Assembly: GCA_903842455.1 (NCBI GenBank)
Contig: CAIMLX010000213.1
Coordinates: 1 to 56,140 of the forward strand
Direction of reading: 5' to 3'
Length of the DNA: 56,140 nucleotides
From: an uncultured Hyphomicrobiales bacterium
GTDB taxonomy: Bacteria; Pseudomonadota; Alphaproteobacteria; Rhizobiales; Devosiaceae
The notes beneath the pieces were generated by a model that saw nothing but the letters and a program-made list of their open reading frames with translations, was not told the DNA's origin and did no database searches. Positions 11,213-19,784 of the stretch are shown here, piece after piece (positions within the stretch are counted from its first letter, which is position 1; every line of letters starts with the position of its first letter). The position numbers were made by a program, and so were the translations under genes.

Positions 11213-12244
11213 ATGACCGACTATCCGCAGCGCGAGCCCGACCAGCTCGACGGCGTCCCGCCGCCCGAGTTCCAGCATCAGGTCCTCGGCCACGCCGCCG
11301 CCACCGAAGCGCTGCTGGCCCGGCTCGATGCCGGCCGCCTGCCGGGCGGCATCCTGATCCACGGCCCCCGCGGCATCGGCAAGGCGACCCTCGCCTTCGA
11401 CATCGCCCGCAAGATTTTCGAGCGCACCGGCGACGAAAGCCCGTCGCATATCGCCGCGCAGGTCGCGTCCGGCGCCTACCCGAACCTGTTCGTCATGCGC
11501 AAGGCCGCGCGCGACACCGGCAAGGGCTACTACACCCAGATCCGCGTCGACGAAGTTCGCGGCTTCATCGACGAGATGCGGATGACGCGCGGCCGGGCAG
11601 GGCACCGCATCGCGCTGATCGACCCGATCGACGACTGCAATCCGTCGAGCGCCAACGCGCTGCTCAAGATCCTCGAGGAGCCCCCGGCCGACACCACCTT
11701 CCTGCTGGTCTCGCACCGCCCCGGCTCGCTGCTCCCCACCATCCGCTCCCGCTGCTTCCAGGTTGCCCTCCGCCCGATCTCCGATCAGGACGTCGCCGGC
11801 GTGATCGTCGCCACCAAGCCCGACACCGCCCCGGACGTGCTCGCCCGGGCCATCGGCTTCGCCATGGGCCGCCCGCGTCGCGGTTTCGAGGCGCTGCTGC
11901 TCGGCGACGACGGCGTGCTCGGCGCCCTCGCCGGCTACCTGCGCGACCCCGCTGCCGCGCCATCCTCCGTCCGCATTGGGCTCGCCGACCAGCTCGGGGG
12001 CGACAAGGACGGGGCGGAGCTGCGCTTTGCCCGCGACATGCTCAACGACTGGATTGCTGCTGCAGCCACCGCTGCCGCCACTTCGGGCGACCGCCGCCGT
12101 CTTGCCTCTGCCAATGAGCTATGGGACAAGGCCCAACTTTCCCTTGCCGATGCCGACGAGTACAATCTCGACATGCGGCAGACCCTGGTCGCGCTCTTCG
12201 ACGCGATCCGGAAACACCAGCTCCTGGGCGTCCAGCCGACATGA
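11213..12244 (+). CDS. holB: DNA polymerase III subunit delta prime
   Basis: This 343-residue clamp-loader AAA+ subunit helps load the beta clamp onto DNA. It has the nucleotide-loop region IHGPRGIGKATLAF (about residues 43-56), the segment ALLKILEEPPADTTFLLVSH and the sensor motif SRC in IRSRCFQV. The stop overlaps the metG start as ATGA, so translation is coupled. It is slightly longer than the E. coli protein, through an N-terminal and central extension typical of alphaproteobacteria. Confidence 0.93.
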   Translation: MTDYPQREPDQLDGVPPPEFQHQVLGHAAATEALLARLDAGRLPGGILIHGPRGIGKATLAFDIARKIFERTGDESPSHIAAQVASGAYPNLFVMRKAARDTGKGYYTQIRVDEVRGFIDEMRMTRGRAGHRIALIDPIDDCNPSSANALLKILEEPPADTTFLLVSHRPGSLLPTIRSRCFQVALRPISDQDVAGVIVATKPDTAPDVLARAIGFAMGRPRRGFEALLLGDDGVLGALAGYLRDPAAAPSSVRIGLADQLGGDKDGAELRFARDMLNDWIAAAATAAATSGDRRRLASANELWDKAQLSLADADEYNLDMRQTLVALFDAIRKHQLLGVQPT

Positions 12245-13788
12245 CCGACACGTTCTACGTCACCACCGCCATCGCCTATCCCAACGGCGCGCCGCATATC
12301 GGCCACGCCTATGAGATGATCGCGACCGATGCGATCGCCCGCTGGGCCCGGCTTGAGGGGAAGGAAACCTACTTTCTCACCGGCACCGACGAGCACGGCA
12401 TCAAGATGGTGCAGACGGCCGCGGCCGAAGGCATCACCGCCCGTGAACTGGCCGACCGCAATGCCGCCCGCTTCAAAGATCTGGCGGCACGCCTCAACGT
12501 CTCCAACGATGATTTCATCCGCACCACCGAGCCGCGCCACTACGAGTCGAGCCAGGAAATCTGGCGGCAGATGGCATCGCGCAACAATGGCGACATCTAC
12601 CAGTCGGTCTACAAGGGCTGGTACTCGGTGCGCGACGAGGCCTATTTCGACGAGGGGGAACTCACCGACGGCGAGGACGGCAAGAAGTTCGCGCCCACCG
12701 GCGCCGAGGTGAAGTGGGTCGAGGAGGACAGCTACTTCTTCCGGCTCTCCGCATATCAGGACCGCCTGCTGAAGCTCTACGAGGACGTGCCCGATTTTAT
12801 CGCGCCGGACGAGCGCCGCAACGAGATCATCTCCTTCGTGAAGGCCGGGCTGCGCGACGTCTCGATCAGCCGCACCACCTTCGACTGGGGCATCCCGGTT
12901 CCGGATGTTCCCGGCCACGTCATGTATGTCTGGATCGACGCGCTCACCAACTACATCACCGGCGTGGGGTACCCGCACACCGACTCCGAGCAGTTCAAGA
13001 AGTTCTGGCCGGCGAGCCTGCACGTCATCGGCAAGGACATCATCCGCTTCCACACCGTCTACTGGCCAGCTTTCCTGATGAGCGCCGGCATCGAGGTGCC
13101 GCACCGCGTCTTCGCCCACGGCTTTCTGACGTCGGAAGGCAAGAAGATGTCGAAGTCGGTCGGCAACATCGTCGATCCGCACGAGCAGCTCGATCTCTAC
13201 GGTACCGATCCGGTCCGCTGGTACTGCCTGCGCGAGATCGGCTTCGGTTCGGATGGCGACTGGGGCCGCGAGAAGTTCATCAACCGCAACAACTCCGACC
13301 TCGCCAACAATTTCGGCAACCTGGCGCAGCGCTCGCTGTCGATGATCCAGAAGAACTTCTCGGGCATTCTGCCGATGGCCGCGCAGAACGAGGCCGACAA
13401 GGCCATCGTCGCCGAAGCCATCGCTGCCATCGGCCGCATGAACGAGGCGATGCAGACCCAGCAGATCCACGAGGCCGCCGGCGAGCTCACGACCTTGCTC
13501 AACGCCGCCAACCTCTACTTCGCCGACCAGGCGCCGTGGGGGCTGAAGGCCGACCTGCCGCGCATGGGTACCATCCTGTCGACCACCGCCGACGTCGTCC
13601 GCCGCGCCGCCATCGCTGCGCAGCCCTTCGTACCGGACTCGGCCGTTAAATTCCTCGATGCGCTCGCCATCCCGGCCGACCAGCGGCAGCTCAGCCACGC
13701 CCTCTCCCCCGAAGGCATGCTCGGCGGCACCCCCCTCCCGCCCCCCGAGCCGGTGTTCAAGAAATTCGAGCAGGCCAAGGTCGGCTGA
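12241..13788 (+). CDS. metG: Methionyl-tRNA synthetase
   Basis: This 515-residue class I aminoacyl-tRNA synthetase charges tRNA-Met. The HIGH signature is PHIGHAYE (about residues 16-23) and the KMSKS signature is GKKMSKSVGN. The first residues TDTFYVTTAIAYPNG are typical. It lacks the C-terminal dimerisation domain of longer MetG forms. The ATG at 12241 overlaps the holB TGA by 4 bp. An open frame extends upstream to 12121 inside holB but is not used. Confidence 0.97.
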   Translation: MTDTFYVTTAIAYPNGAPHIGHAYEMIATDAIARWARLEGKETYFLTGTDEHGIKMVQTAAAEGITARELADRNAARFKDLAARLNVSNDDFIRTTEPRHYESSQEIWRQMASRNNGDIYQSVYKGWYSVRDEAYFDEGELTDGEDGKKFAPTGAEVKWVEEDSYFFRLSAYQDRLLKLYEDVPDFIAPDERRNEIISFVKAGLRDVSISRTTFDWGIPVPDVPGHVMYVWIDALTNYITGVGYPHTDSEQFKKFWPASLHVIGKDIIRFHTVYWPAFLMSAGIEVPHRVFAHGFLTSEGKKMSKSVGNIVDPHEQLDLYGTDPVRWYCLREIGFGSDGDWGREKFINRNNSDLANNFGNLAQRSLSMIQKNFSGILPMAAQNEADKAIVAEAIAAIGRMNEAMQTQQIHEAAGELTTLLNAANLYFADQAPWGLKADLPRMGTILSTTADVVRRAAIAAQPFVPDSAVKFLDALAIPADQRQLSHALSPEGMLGGTPLPPPEPVFKKFEQAKVG

Positions 13789-13817
13789 TGTCCGGGACGA
13801 TCGATATCGGCACTGTT

Positions 13818-13864
13818 GCCCCTCTCCCCTTGAGGGAGAGGGTGCCCGCAGGGCGGATGAGGGG
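13818..13864. repeat. Intergenic palindromic repeat between metG and tatD
   Basis: The unit CCCCTCTCCCCTTGAGGGAG begins a near-palindrome. It is followed by a short GCCCGCAGGGC stem and ATGAGGGG. Inverted or direct relatives lie at 44698-44742, 44772-44819 and 55833-55877. It may cause partial termination between metG and tatD. Confidence 0.65.
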
Positions 13865-13906
13865 TCGCGATGCACAGCATCGCTTGCTGCCGCGTGGAGC
13901 AATGGC

Positions 13907-14686
13907 ATGCTGATCGACAGCCACTGCCACCTCGATTTCCCCGAACTCGCTTCCGATCGTGCCGGCGTTCTCGCCCGCGCCAAGGCGGCCGGCATCGACG
14001 GCATGGTCACCATCTCGACCCGGGTGAAGCGGTTCCACGAGATCATCGCCATTGCCGAGGCGCACCCGGAAATCTGGTGCTCGGTCGGCACCCATCCGCA
14101 CCAGGCCGACGAAGAGCTCGACATCTTTCCCGAGGACCTGATCCGGCTCAGCGCCCATCCCAAATGCGTCGCCATCGGCGAAGCCGGCCTCGACTACTTC
14201 TACGACAACGCCCCCAAGGCGGCGCAGGCCGAGGGTCTCCGCCGGCACATCGCTGCCTCCCGTGCCACGCAGCTGCCGCTCGTCATCCATTCCCGCCAGT
14301 GCGACGCCGACATGGCCGCGATCCTTCGCGAAGAATCGGGGCAGGGCGCCTTCCCCTTCGTCCTCCACTGCTTTACCGCCGGCACGGACCTCGCGCTCAC
14401 CGCACTCGAACTCGGCGGCTACATCTCGTTCTCCGGCATCATCACCTTCAAGAATGCCGAAGAGATCCGCGACGTGGCGAGGCTGGTTCCCGCCGATCGC
14501 TACCTCGTCGAGACCGATGCACCCTACCTCGCCCCGATCCCGCATCGAGGGGCCAAGAACGAACCCAGCTATGTCGCGCATACGGCTGCCAAAGTGGCGG
14601 AAGTGCGTGGCGTCAGCGTCGAACAAGTGGGCGAAGAGACCACGAGAAACTTCTTCCGCCTGTTTTCCAAAGCAACCCCGGTCTAG
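13907..14686 (+). CDS. TatD family metal-dependent hydrolase
   Basis: This 259-residue TIM-barrel metallohydrolase belongs to the TatD/YcfH family, whose members have 3'-5' exonuclease or DNase activity. Metal-binding residues are visible: His-x-His in DSHCHLDF at residues 5-7, Glu in AIGEAGLDY, His in VIHSRQ, His in LHCFTAG, and Asp in ETDAPYLAP. ATG 13907 is used since the conserved MLIDSHCHLD start lies there and GGAGCAATGGC precedes it; the frame itself is open from 13658. TatD next to metG and a PhnP-like gene is a recurrent order. Confidence 0.94.
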   Translation: MLIDSHCHLDFPELASDRAGVLARAKAAGIDGMVTISTRVKRFHEIIAIAEAHPEIWCSVGTHPHQADEELDIFPEDLIRLSAHPKCVAIGEAGLDYFYDNAPKAAQAEGLRRHIAASRATQLPLVIHSRQCDADMAAILREESGQGAFPFVLHCFTAGTDLALTALELGGYISFSGIITFKNAEEIRDVARLVPADRYLVETDAPYLAPIPHRGAKNEPSYVAHTAAKVAEVRGVSVEQVGEETTRNFFRLFSKATPV

Positions 14687-14692
14687 AGCGAA

Positions 14693-15532
14693 ATGGCCCA
14701 GGCGCAGCGCATCGTTGCCACCATCATGGGCTGCGGTTCATCGGGCGGCGTGCCGCGCATCGGCGGCCACTGGGGCGTCTGTGACCCCGATAACCCGAAG
14801 AACCGCCGCAGCCGCTGCTCGCTGCTGATCGAAGGTTTTTCCAGCACGTCGCCCGACCCGACCCGCATCATCGTCGACACCGGCTGCGACCTCCGCGAGC
14901 AGCTCCTCGCCGCCGAAGTCGATCGTGTCGACGCCGTGCTCTACACCCACGAACACGCCGACCATACCCACGGCATCGACGACCTTCGGGTGCTGGCGCT
15001 GAACAACCGCAAGCGCGTCGACGTCTACTTCTCCCAGGAAGCCGCCAACCGCATCGTCCCCAGCTTCGCCTACTGCTTCACCGCCCCGCCGAACTCGGGC
15101 TACCCGCCGATCCTCAACCAGCACATCATCGAGGCGGGTGAACCACTTACCGTCGATGGTCCCGGGGGATCGATCACCGTGCACCCCTTCAAGCAGGACC
15201 ACGGCGAGATCTTCTCGCTCGGCTTCCGCGTCCACAACTTTGCCTATTCCTGCGACCTCAGCGGGATTCCGGCGGAGTCGTACGGTGCCGTCTCCGGCCT
15301 CGACATCTGGGTGCTCGATGCCCTCCGCCCGGACCCGCACCCCAGCCACCTGAGCCTGTCCGAAGCGCTGGAGCACGTCGAACGCTTCAAGCCGCGCCGC
15401 GCCGTCCTCACCAACCTCCACATCGATCTCGACTACGCCCAGACCGATGCGATGACACCCGACCATGTCCGTCCCGCCTATGACGGGATGCAAGTCGATG
15501 TTCTGCTTGGAGAAATCATCTCACCGCGCTGA
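14693..15532 (+). CDS. MBL-fold metallohydrolase, PhnP-like
   Basis: This 279-residue metallo-beta-lactamase-fold phosphodiesterase-like protein has the zinc motif THEHADHTHG (about residues 84-93). Further ligands lie in FAYSCDLSG (Asp) and TNLHIDLDY (His). The N-terminus MGCGSSGGVPRIGG is typical of the PhnP/YycJ-like branch. PhnP itself hydrolyses cyclic ribose phosphodiesters, but no phosphonate genes are nearby, so the substrate here is open. It starts 6 bp after tatD and precedes the DUF5054 gene by 10 bp, so the genes are probably co-transcribed. Confidence 0.9.
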   Translation: MAQAQRIVATIMGCGSSGGVPRIGGHWGVCDPDNPKNRRSRCSLLIEGFSSTSPDPTRIIVDTGCDLREQLLAAEVDRVDAVLYTHEHADHTHGIDDLRVLALNNRKRVDVYFSQEAANRIVPSFAYCFTAPPNSGYPPILNQHIIEAGEPLTVDGPGGSITVHPFKQDHGEIFSLGFRVHNFAYSCDLSGIPAESYGAVSGLDIWVLDALRPDPHPSHLSLSEALEHVERFKPRRAVLTNLHIDLDYAQTDAMTPDHVRPAYDGMQVDVLLGEIISPR

Positions 15533-15542
15533 GGGGGCGCTC

Positions 15543-17378
15543 GTGACCCGAACCATCCACCTGGTCTACAAGACCCACCTGGACATCGGCTTCACCGACC
15601 ACGCGTCGAAGGTGCGCGCCCAGTATCACGAGCGCTTCATCCCGCAGGCGATCGAGACCGGCGAACACTTCTTCGCCGAGGACTCCCAGAACCCGAAATT
15701 CATCTGGACCACCGGTGCCTGGCTGATCTGGGATCACCTCAATTCCCAGTCGCCGGAACGGATCAAGCGCCTCGAACGCGCCATCGAGCGCGGCCTGATC
15801 ACCTGGCACGCGCTGCCCTACACCACGCATTCCGAGCTGACGTCGCCCGCCGTCTTCCGCGCGGCGCTGAGCCACGCGCAGGAGCTGGACAGGCGCTTCG
15901 GCCGCAAGACCACTGCCGCCAAGATGACCGACGTTCCCGGTCACACGCTCGGCATCGTGCCGCTGCTCGCCGAAGCCGGCGTCCACTACCTGCACCTTGG
16001 CGTCAACTCCGCCTCTCCGGTGCCAGACGTTCCCGACGCCTTCCGCTGGCGCGCTCCCGATGGCTCTGAGATCGTCGTCCAGTACCAGAAGACCTATGGC
16101 GAAACGACCTTCCTGCCGGGCTTCGAGCAGGGACTCGGCTTCGCCCACACCAACGATAACCTCGGTCCGCAGAGCGTGCCGCAGACCATCGACGTGCTGC
16201 GTGACCTCAGCGGCGAATATCCCGACGCGACGATCAAGGCCTCGACCCTCGACGCCTACGGCGAAATCCTCTGGGCCCGCCGCGACGAGTTGCCGATCGT
16301 CGAGCTCGAACTCGGCGACAGCTGGATCTACGGCGTCGGCTCCGATCCCACCAAGGTGAAGCGCTATCTCGGCTACCAGCGCCACCATGACGAGTTGGCG
16401 GGCGAGGGCAGGGCGCTCGCCTTCGGCCGCGGCCTCGGCATGGTCGCCGAGCACACCTGGGGCGTCGACATCAAGCAGTACCTGCGCGACCAGACCGGCT
16501 TCGACCGCCCAGCCTTCGAGGCCCTGCGCGCCACCGACTACCGCTTCCAGTTCACCGAAGCCTCGTGGGCCGAACAGAACGCCTATCTCGATGCCGCGCT
16601 TGCCGAACTCGACCCGGCGGACCGTCCCGCCGAGGAGCCGACCACCGCGGCCGACCTCGCCGGCTGGACCGTCGAGACCGACGCCGGCACCGGCGACATC
16701 GCCACGATCACCAGCCCGGCCGGTCGTACCCTCCACGGCGAAGCCGGTAGCCTTGTGGGCTTCCGCTACGAGAGCTACGACGCCGCCGACATCGACCGCT
16801 GGCTCGATACCTACCTCACCCAGCGCCCCTACTGGGCGCCCCTCGACCACGCCAAGCCCGGCCTCGAACGCGCCAAGACCGCCCGCTCGCAGGTCTTTGC
16901 CCCCGACGCAGATGGCGCGCTCGATCCCGTCGCCCATTCCCAGCTCGGCGCTCCCGCCCGCATCAGCTGGGCCTTTCGTGGCCTCGACGCCAACCGGCTC
17001 GAGATCGCCGTCACGCTTCACGACAAGCCCTCCAACCGCATGCCGGAAGCGAGCTTCATCAGCTTCACCCCCGCTGGCCGGCATGACTGGCAGTTCCTCA
17101 AGACCGGCACCTGGCTCCGCGCCAACAAGGTCGCGCCACGCGGCGGCGGTCAGCTGCAGGCCGTTACCGCGGTCCGCACCGACGGCCTGAGCCTCGCCCC
17201 GCTCGACACCCCACTCGTCGCGCCGGCCCACACCGACTTCATGGCCTTCGACAGCCTGCCGCCTGATTATTCCGACGGCCTCCGCTTCAACCTCCACAAC
17301 AACAAGTGGGGCACCAATTTCCGCATGTGGTGGGGAGCCGAGCGCTTCACCGCCCGCTTTATCCTGGAGTTCACATGA
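15543..17378 (+). CDS. DUF5054 protein, GH38 alpha-mannosidase-like
   Basis: This 611-residue protein has an N-terminal domain resembling family 38 glycoside hydrolases. IHLVYKTHLDIGFTD supplies a His-x-Asp metal pair. AKMTDVPGHTLGIVPLLAEA corresponds to the DPFGHS nucleophile segment, with Asp in TDVPGHT. VAEHTWGVD supplies a later His. The C-terminal half is beta-rich (FRYESYDAADIDRWL, NKWGTNFRMWWG). There is no signal peptide, so it acts in the cytosol. The start is GTG 15543 with GAGGGGGCGC upstream; the frame is open from 15465. The substrate is unknown. Coupling by ATGA to a RidA gene is notable. Confidence 0.85.
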   Translation: MTRTIHLVYKTHLDIGFTDHASKVRAQYHERFIPQAIETGEHFFAEDSQNPKFIWTTGAWLIWDHLNSQSPERIKRLERAIERGLITWHALPYTTHSELTSPAVFRAALSHAQELDRRFGRKTTAAKMTDVPGHTLGIVPLLAEAGVHYLHLGVNSASPVPDVPDAFRWRAPDGSEIVVQYQKTYGETTFLPGFEQGLGFAHTNDNLGPQSVPQTIDVLRDLSGEYPDATIKASTLDAYGEILWARRDELPIVELELGDSWIYGVGSDPTKVKRYLGYQRHHDELAGEGRALAFGRGLGMVAEHTWGVDIKQYLRDQTGFDRPAFEALRATDYRFQFTEASWAEQNAYLDAALAELDPADRPAEEPTTAADLAGWTVETDAGTGDIATITSPAGRTLHGEAGSLVGFRYESYDAADIDRWLDTYLTQRPYWAPLDHAKPGLERAKTARSQVFAPDADGALDPVAHSQLGAPARISWAFRGLDANRLEIAVTLHDKPSNRMPEASFISFTPAGRHDWQFLKTGTWLRANKVAPRGGGQLQAVTAVRTDGLSLAPLDTPLVAPAHTDFMAFDSLPPDYSDGLRFNLHNNKWGTNFRMWWGAERFTARFILEFT

Positions 17379-17749
17379 TCGAAGTCATCGACACCGGCAT
17401 CGCGCCGTCCACCTCCCCGGTCAACGATGCGGTGAGGGCCGGCAACCATGTGTGGCTCGTGGTCATCGCGGAGGATCCCGAGACCGGCGAAATCACCTTG
17501 GGTGAAATGGAGGCGCAGGCCCGGCAGGCGCTGCAGAACCTCGACCAGGCCGTCCGTGCCGCCGGCGGTACGCTCGCCAACATCGTGCAGTGCCACGTCT
17601 TCCTCACCGACCGCAGCGACTTCCCTGCGATGAACAAGGTCTACGCCGAGTTCTTCCAGAAGCCCTATCCCGTGCGCGCCACCGTGGTCGTGAAGGAACT
17701 GATCGCCGAGGGCCTCCGCATCGAGATCACCGCCACCGCGGTCATCTAG
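17375..17749 (+). CDS. RidA family protein (enamine/imine deaminase type)
   Basis: This 124-residue trimer-forming YjgF/YER057c/UK114 protein belongs to a family that hydrolyses reactive enamines and imines to ketones and ammonia. The conserved Arg is present in YPVRATVVV and the conserved Glu in LRIEITA near the C-terminus. The core LDQAVRAAGGTLANIVQCHV is typical. The ATG overlaps the DUF5054 stop (ATGA) and CTGGAG precedes it. Its TAG shares the tetranucleotide CTAG with the stop of the convergent reductase gene. The adjacent operon makes cyclic imines, but a functional link is only inference. Confidence 0.92.
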   Translation: MIEVIDTGIAPSTSPVNDAVRAGNHVWLVVIAEDPETGEITLGEMEAQARQALQNLDQAVRAAGGTLANIVQCHVFLTDRSDFPAMNKVYAEFFQKPYPVRATVVVKELIAEGLRIEITATAVI

Positions 17750-18753
17750 TCCTCGGCGTAGCGGCGCACCATGGCATACTCGTCCTCGGTCAGCGGAATG
17801 CCGCTGGCCATCGCCTCGCGCCGATTGGCATAACGCCGGTCGCCCGGCAGCCGCTCCTGCCCGGCATCGTGGATCTCGGCGATCAGCGCTTCCATGCGCA
17901 GGGTGAAATCGGTCACGGCACCCCGGCCCGGATCGATCACGATATAGGTCTGCGCCGTGTTCGGCGTCGCCGCGCCAGGATGTCCGCTGAAGTCCACCTC
18001 GTACGAGAAGCGGCCGCCCGCTAGGCCCGCCGCCATGATCTCCATCATCATTCCGATCGACGAGCCCTTGTAGCCGCCGAACGACAGCAGCGCGCCGCCA
18101 TCCAGAACCGCCTTCGGGTCGGTCGTCGGCTTGCCGTCGCGGTCGACCCCCGAGCCTGGCAGAAGTTTCTGGCCCTCGCGCGCAGCAATCTGCACATCAC
18201 CGTTCGAAAGTGCGCTCGAAGCCTGGTCAAACACCAGTGGATCGCCCCCCCCCCGCGGCGCCGCAAACCCCAGCGGATTGGTGCCATAGAGCTTCCGATG
18301 CCCCCCATGCGGCACCACGCTCGCCATCGAATTGACCATCGCCATGGCAATGAACCCCTCGCGCGCGAACGACTCGATATCCGGCCACACGGCGGAAAAA
18401 TGGTGCGCATTCCGCACCGTCAGCAGCGCAATCCCGTTGCTACGCGCCCTGGCCATCAGGGCAGGGCGCGCCTGTTCCAGCACCGGCAGGGCAAAGCCGT
18501 TCCGCCCGTCCCCGCGCAGCATCCCCGGCGCCACGTCCTCCACCAGCGGCTCCGCCGTGCCGTCCACCCACCCCGCATCGAGCGAGCTGAGATAGGCCGG
18601 GATGCGGAACACGCCGTGGCTCTTGGCCCCGTCCTGCTCGGCCGTCACCATGTTGCGGGCGATGATTCGCGCCACCTCGGCCGAGCAGCCATGGCGCTGA
18701 AATGCCTGCGCAATCAGTCCAACCAGCGCGTCGAAGCCGATCCGCATGCTCAT
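17746..18753 (-). CDS. Ldh-family oxidoreductase, probable pyrroline-2-carboxylate reductase
   Basis: This 335-residue NAD(P)H-dependent enzyme belongs to the malate/lactate/ureidoglycolate dehydrogenase (LDH2/MDH2) family. Visible family segments are [11 protein letters not shown] with the catalytic His, [12 protein letters not shown], and [15 protein letters not shown]. Members beside hydroxyproline genes reduce delta-1-pyrroline-2-carboxylate to L-proline, which is the product of both the cis-3- and trans-3-hydroxyproline dehydratases. The start is ATG 18753, which overlaps the TGA of the preceding gene (ATGA). It is the last gene of the 10-kb operon. The substrate is inferred from context; lactate or malate remain possible. 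Confidence 0.85.
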   Translation of the reverse strand: MSMRIGFDALVGLIAQAFQRHGCSAEVARIIARNMVTAEQDGAKSHGVFRIPAYLSSLDAGWVDGTAEPLVEDVAPGMLRGDGRNGFALPVLEQARPALMARARSNGIALLTVRNAHHFSAVWPDIESFAREGFIAMAMVNSMASVVPHGGHRKLYGTNPLGFAAPRGGGDPLVFDQASSALSNGDVQIAAREGQKLLPGSGVDRDGKPTTDPKAVLDGGALLSFGGYKGSSIGMMMEIMAAGLAGGRFSYEVDFSGHPGAATPNTAQTYIVIDPGRGAVTDFTLRMEALIAEIHDAGQERLPGDRRYANRREAMASGIPLTEDEYAMVRRYAED

Positions 18754-19784
18754 CCGATCCGCGGCCAGGTGTCGGACAACCGGTAACCCGCCGGCCACGG
18801 ATCATCAGGATCGAGCATCTCCGTCCGCGTGCCGGTAATCCACGCCCGCCCGGTGATCGAAGGGATGATCGCCGGCCTGCCGGCCAGCACCGTATCCGCC
18901 ATGATTCGCCCGATGAACTCCGAGCCGATGATCGACCGCGCTACATAGCCGTCGCCCACCGCCATCTCGCCCTTGGCCCGCAGCACCGCCATCCGCGCCG
19001 AAGCGCCGGTGCCGGTCGGCGAGCGGTCGATCTTGCCGGGCTGGATGGCGACCGCGTTGGCCGCTGTCAGCACGCCATCGGCCCGCCGCTCGATCGGCGC
19101 CGCGATCTGGCAGAACGAGAAATGCGTCCAGTCAGGATTGGTCGGGTGGGTGAAGCCAAGCTGCTCGTTCGCTGCCCGGGTGATGCGGATGCCGGTCTCC
19201 GCCAGCTCCCGCGCCTCGTCCGGCGCCACCTTGAAGCCCAGCGCGTGGGCGTCGGCGATAACGAAACTGTCGCCGCCATACCCGGTATCCACCACCAGCG
19301 TGCCGACGCCCTCGACCTCCAGCGTCGCCCCCAGCCGGTCGGCGAAGCTCGGCACATTGGTGACGGTGATCGACTGCGCCTTGCCGCCCGCGCAGCGCGC
19401 CACGACTTCGACCAGTCCGCCCGGCGCTTCAAGCACCATCCGTGTCTCGGGCTCGGTCATCGGGATGATGCCGGTATCGAGCAGCACCGTCGCCACGCAG
19501 ATCGAGTTCGACCCCGACATCGGCGGCGTATCCTCGGGCTCCATGATGATGAAGCCCATCTGCGCCTTGGGGTTCTTGGGCGGCACCAGCAGGTTGACGT
19601 GCCGGAACACCCCGCCGCGCGGCTCGTTCAGCACGAAATTCCGCAGCGTCTGATCCCGCGCGATGAACCGCGACTGCTCCCACAGCGTCTCACCCGGCGG
19701 CGGCGCCACGCCGCCGACGATCACGTCGCCAACCTCGCCCTCGGCATGGCAGCCGACGATCTGGATGGCCCTCCTGCTCCTCAC
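18750..19784 (-). CDS. Proline-racemase-family protein with Ser/Thr active site (candidate 3-hydroxyproline dehydratase)
   Basis: This 344-residue proline racemase superfamily member has the paired fold halves, with VGCHAEGE at the N-terminus. Cys/Cys members racemise or epimerise and Cys/Thr members dehydrate trans-3-hydroxy-L-proline. Here the first position (MCGHG in the epimerase at 20901) is PPMSGSN with Ser90, and the second (DRSPCGTG) is DRSPTGTG with Thr257, so neither thiol is present. Thr at the second position fits a dehydratase rather than an epimerase. The GTG start overlaps the upstream stop as GTGA. Product pyrroline-2-carboxylate would feed the reductase encoded next. The chemistry is not settled by sequence. 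Confidence 0.85.
   Translation of the reverse strand: MRSRRAIQIVGCHAEGEVGDVIVGGVAPPPGETLWEQSRFIARDQTLRNFVLNEPRGGVFRHVNLLVPPKNPKAQMGFIIMEPEDTPPMSGSNSICVATVLLDTGIIPMTEPETRMVLEAPGGLVEVVARCAGGKAQSITVTNVPSFADRLGATLEVEGVGTLVVDTGYGGDSFVIADAHALGFKVAPDEARELAETGIRITRAANEQLGFTHPTNPDWTHFSFCQIAAPIERRADGVLTAANAVAIQPGKIDRSPTGTGASARMAVLRAKGEMAVGDGYVARSIIGSEFIGRIMADTVLAGRPAIIPSITGRAWITGTRTEMLDPDDPWPAGYRLSDTWPRIG

Noticed and set aside
11935-14175. Open frame of 746 codons on the minus strand across holB, metG and tatD
   Set aside because: It spans three well-supported genes and has no recognisable domain.
15516-17297. Long open frame antisense to the DUF5054 gene (593 codons)
   Set aside because: It is a shadow of high-GC coding on the other strand: composition is Val/Gly/Asp/Arg-rich without motifs, while the plus-strand gene has clear family motifs.
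18240-18260. Run of C bases (CGCCCCCCCCCCGC) in the reductase gene as a possible frameshift
   Set aside because: The reading frame continues normally through it into family-typical sequence on both sides, although the run is a place for sequencing error or slippage.
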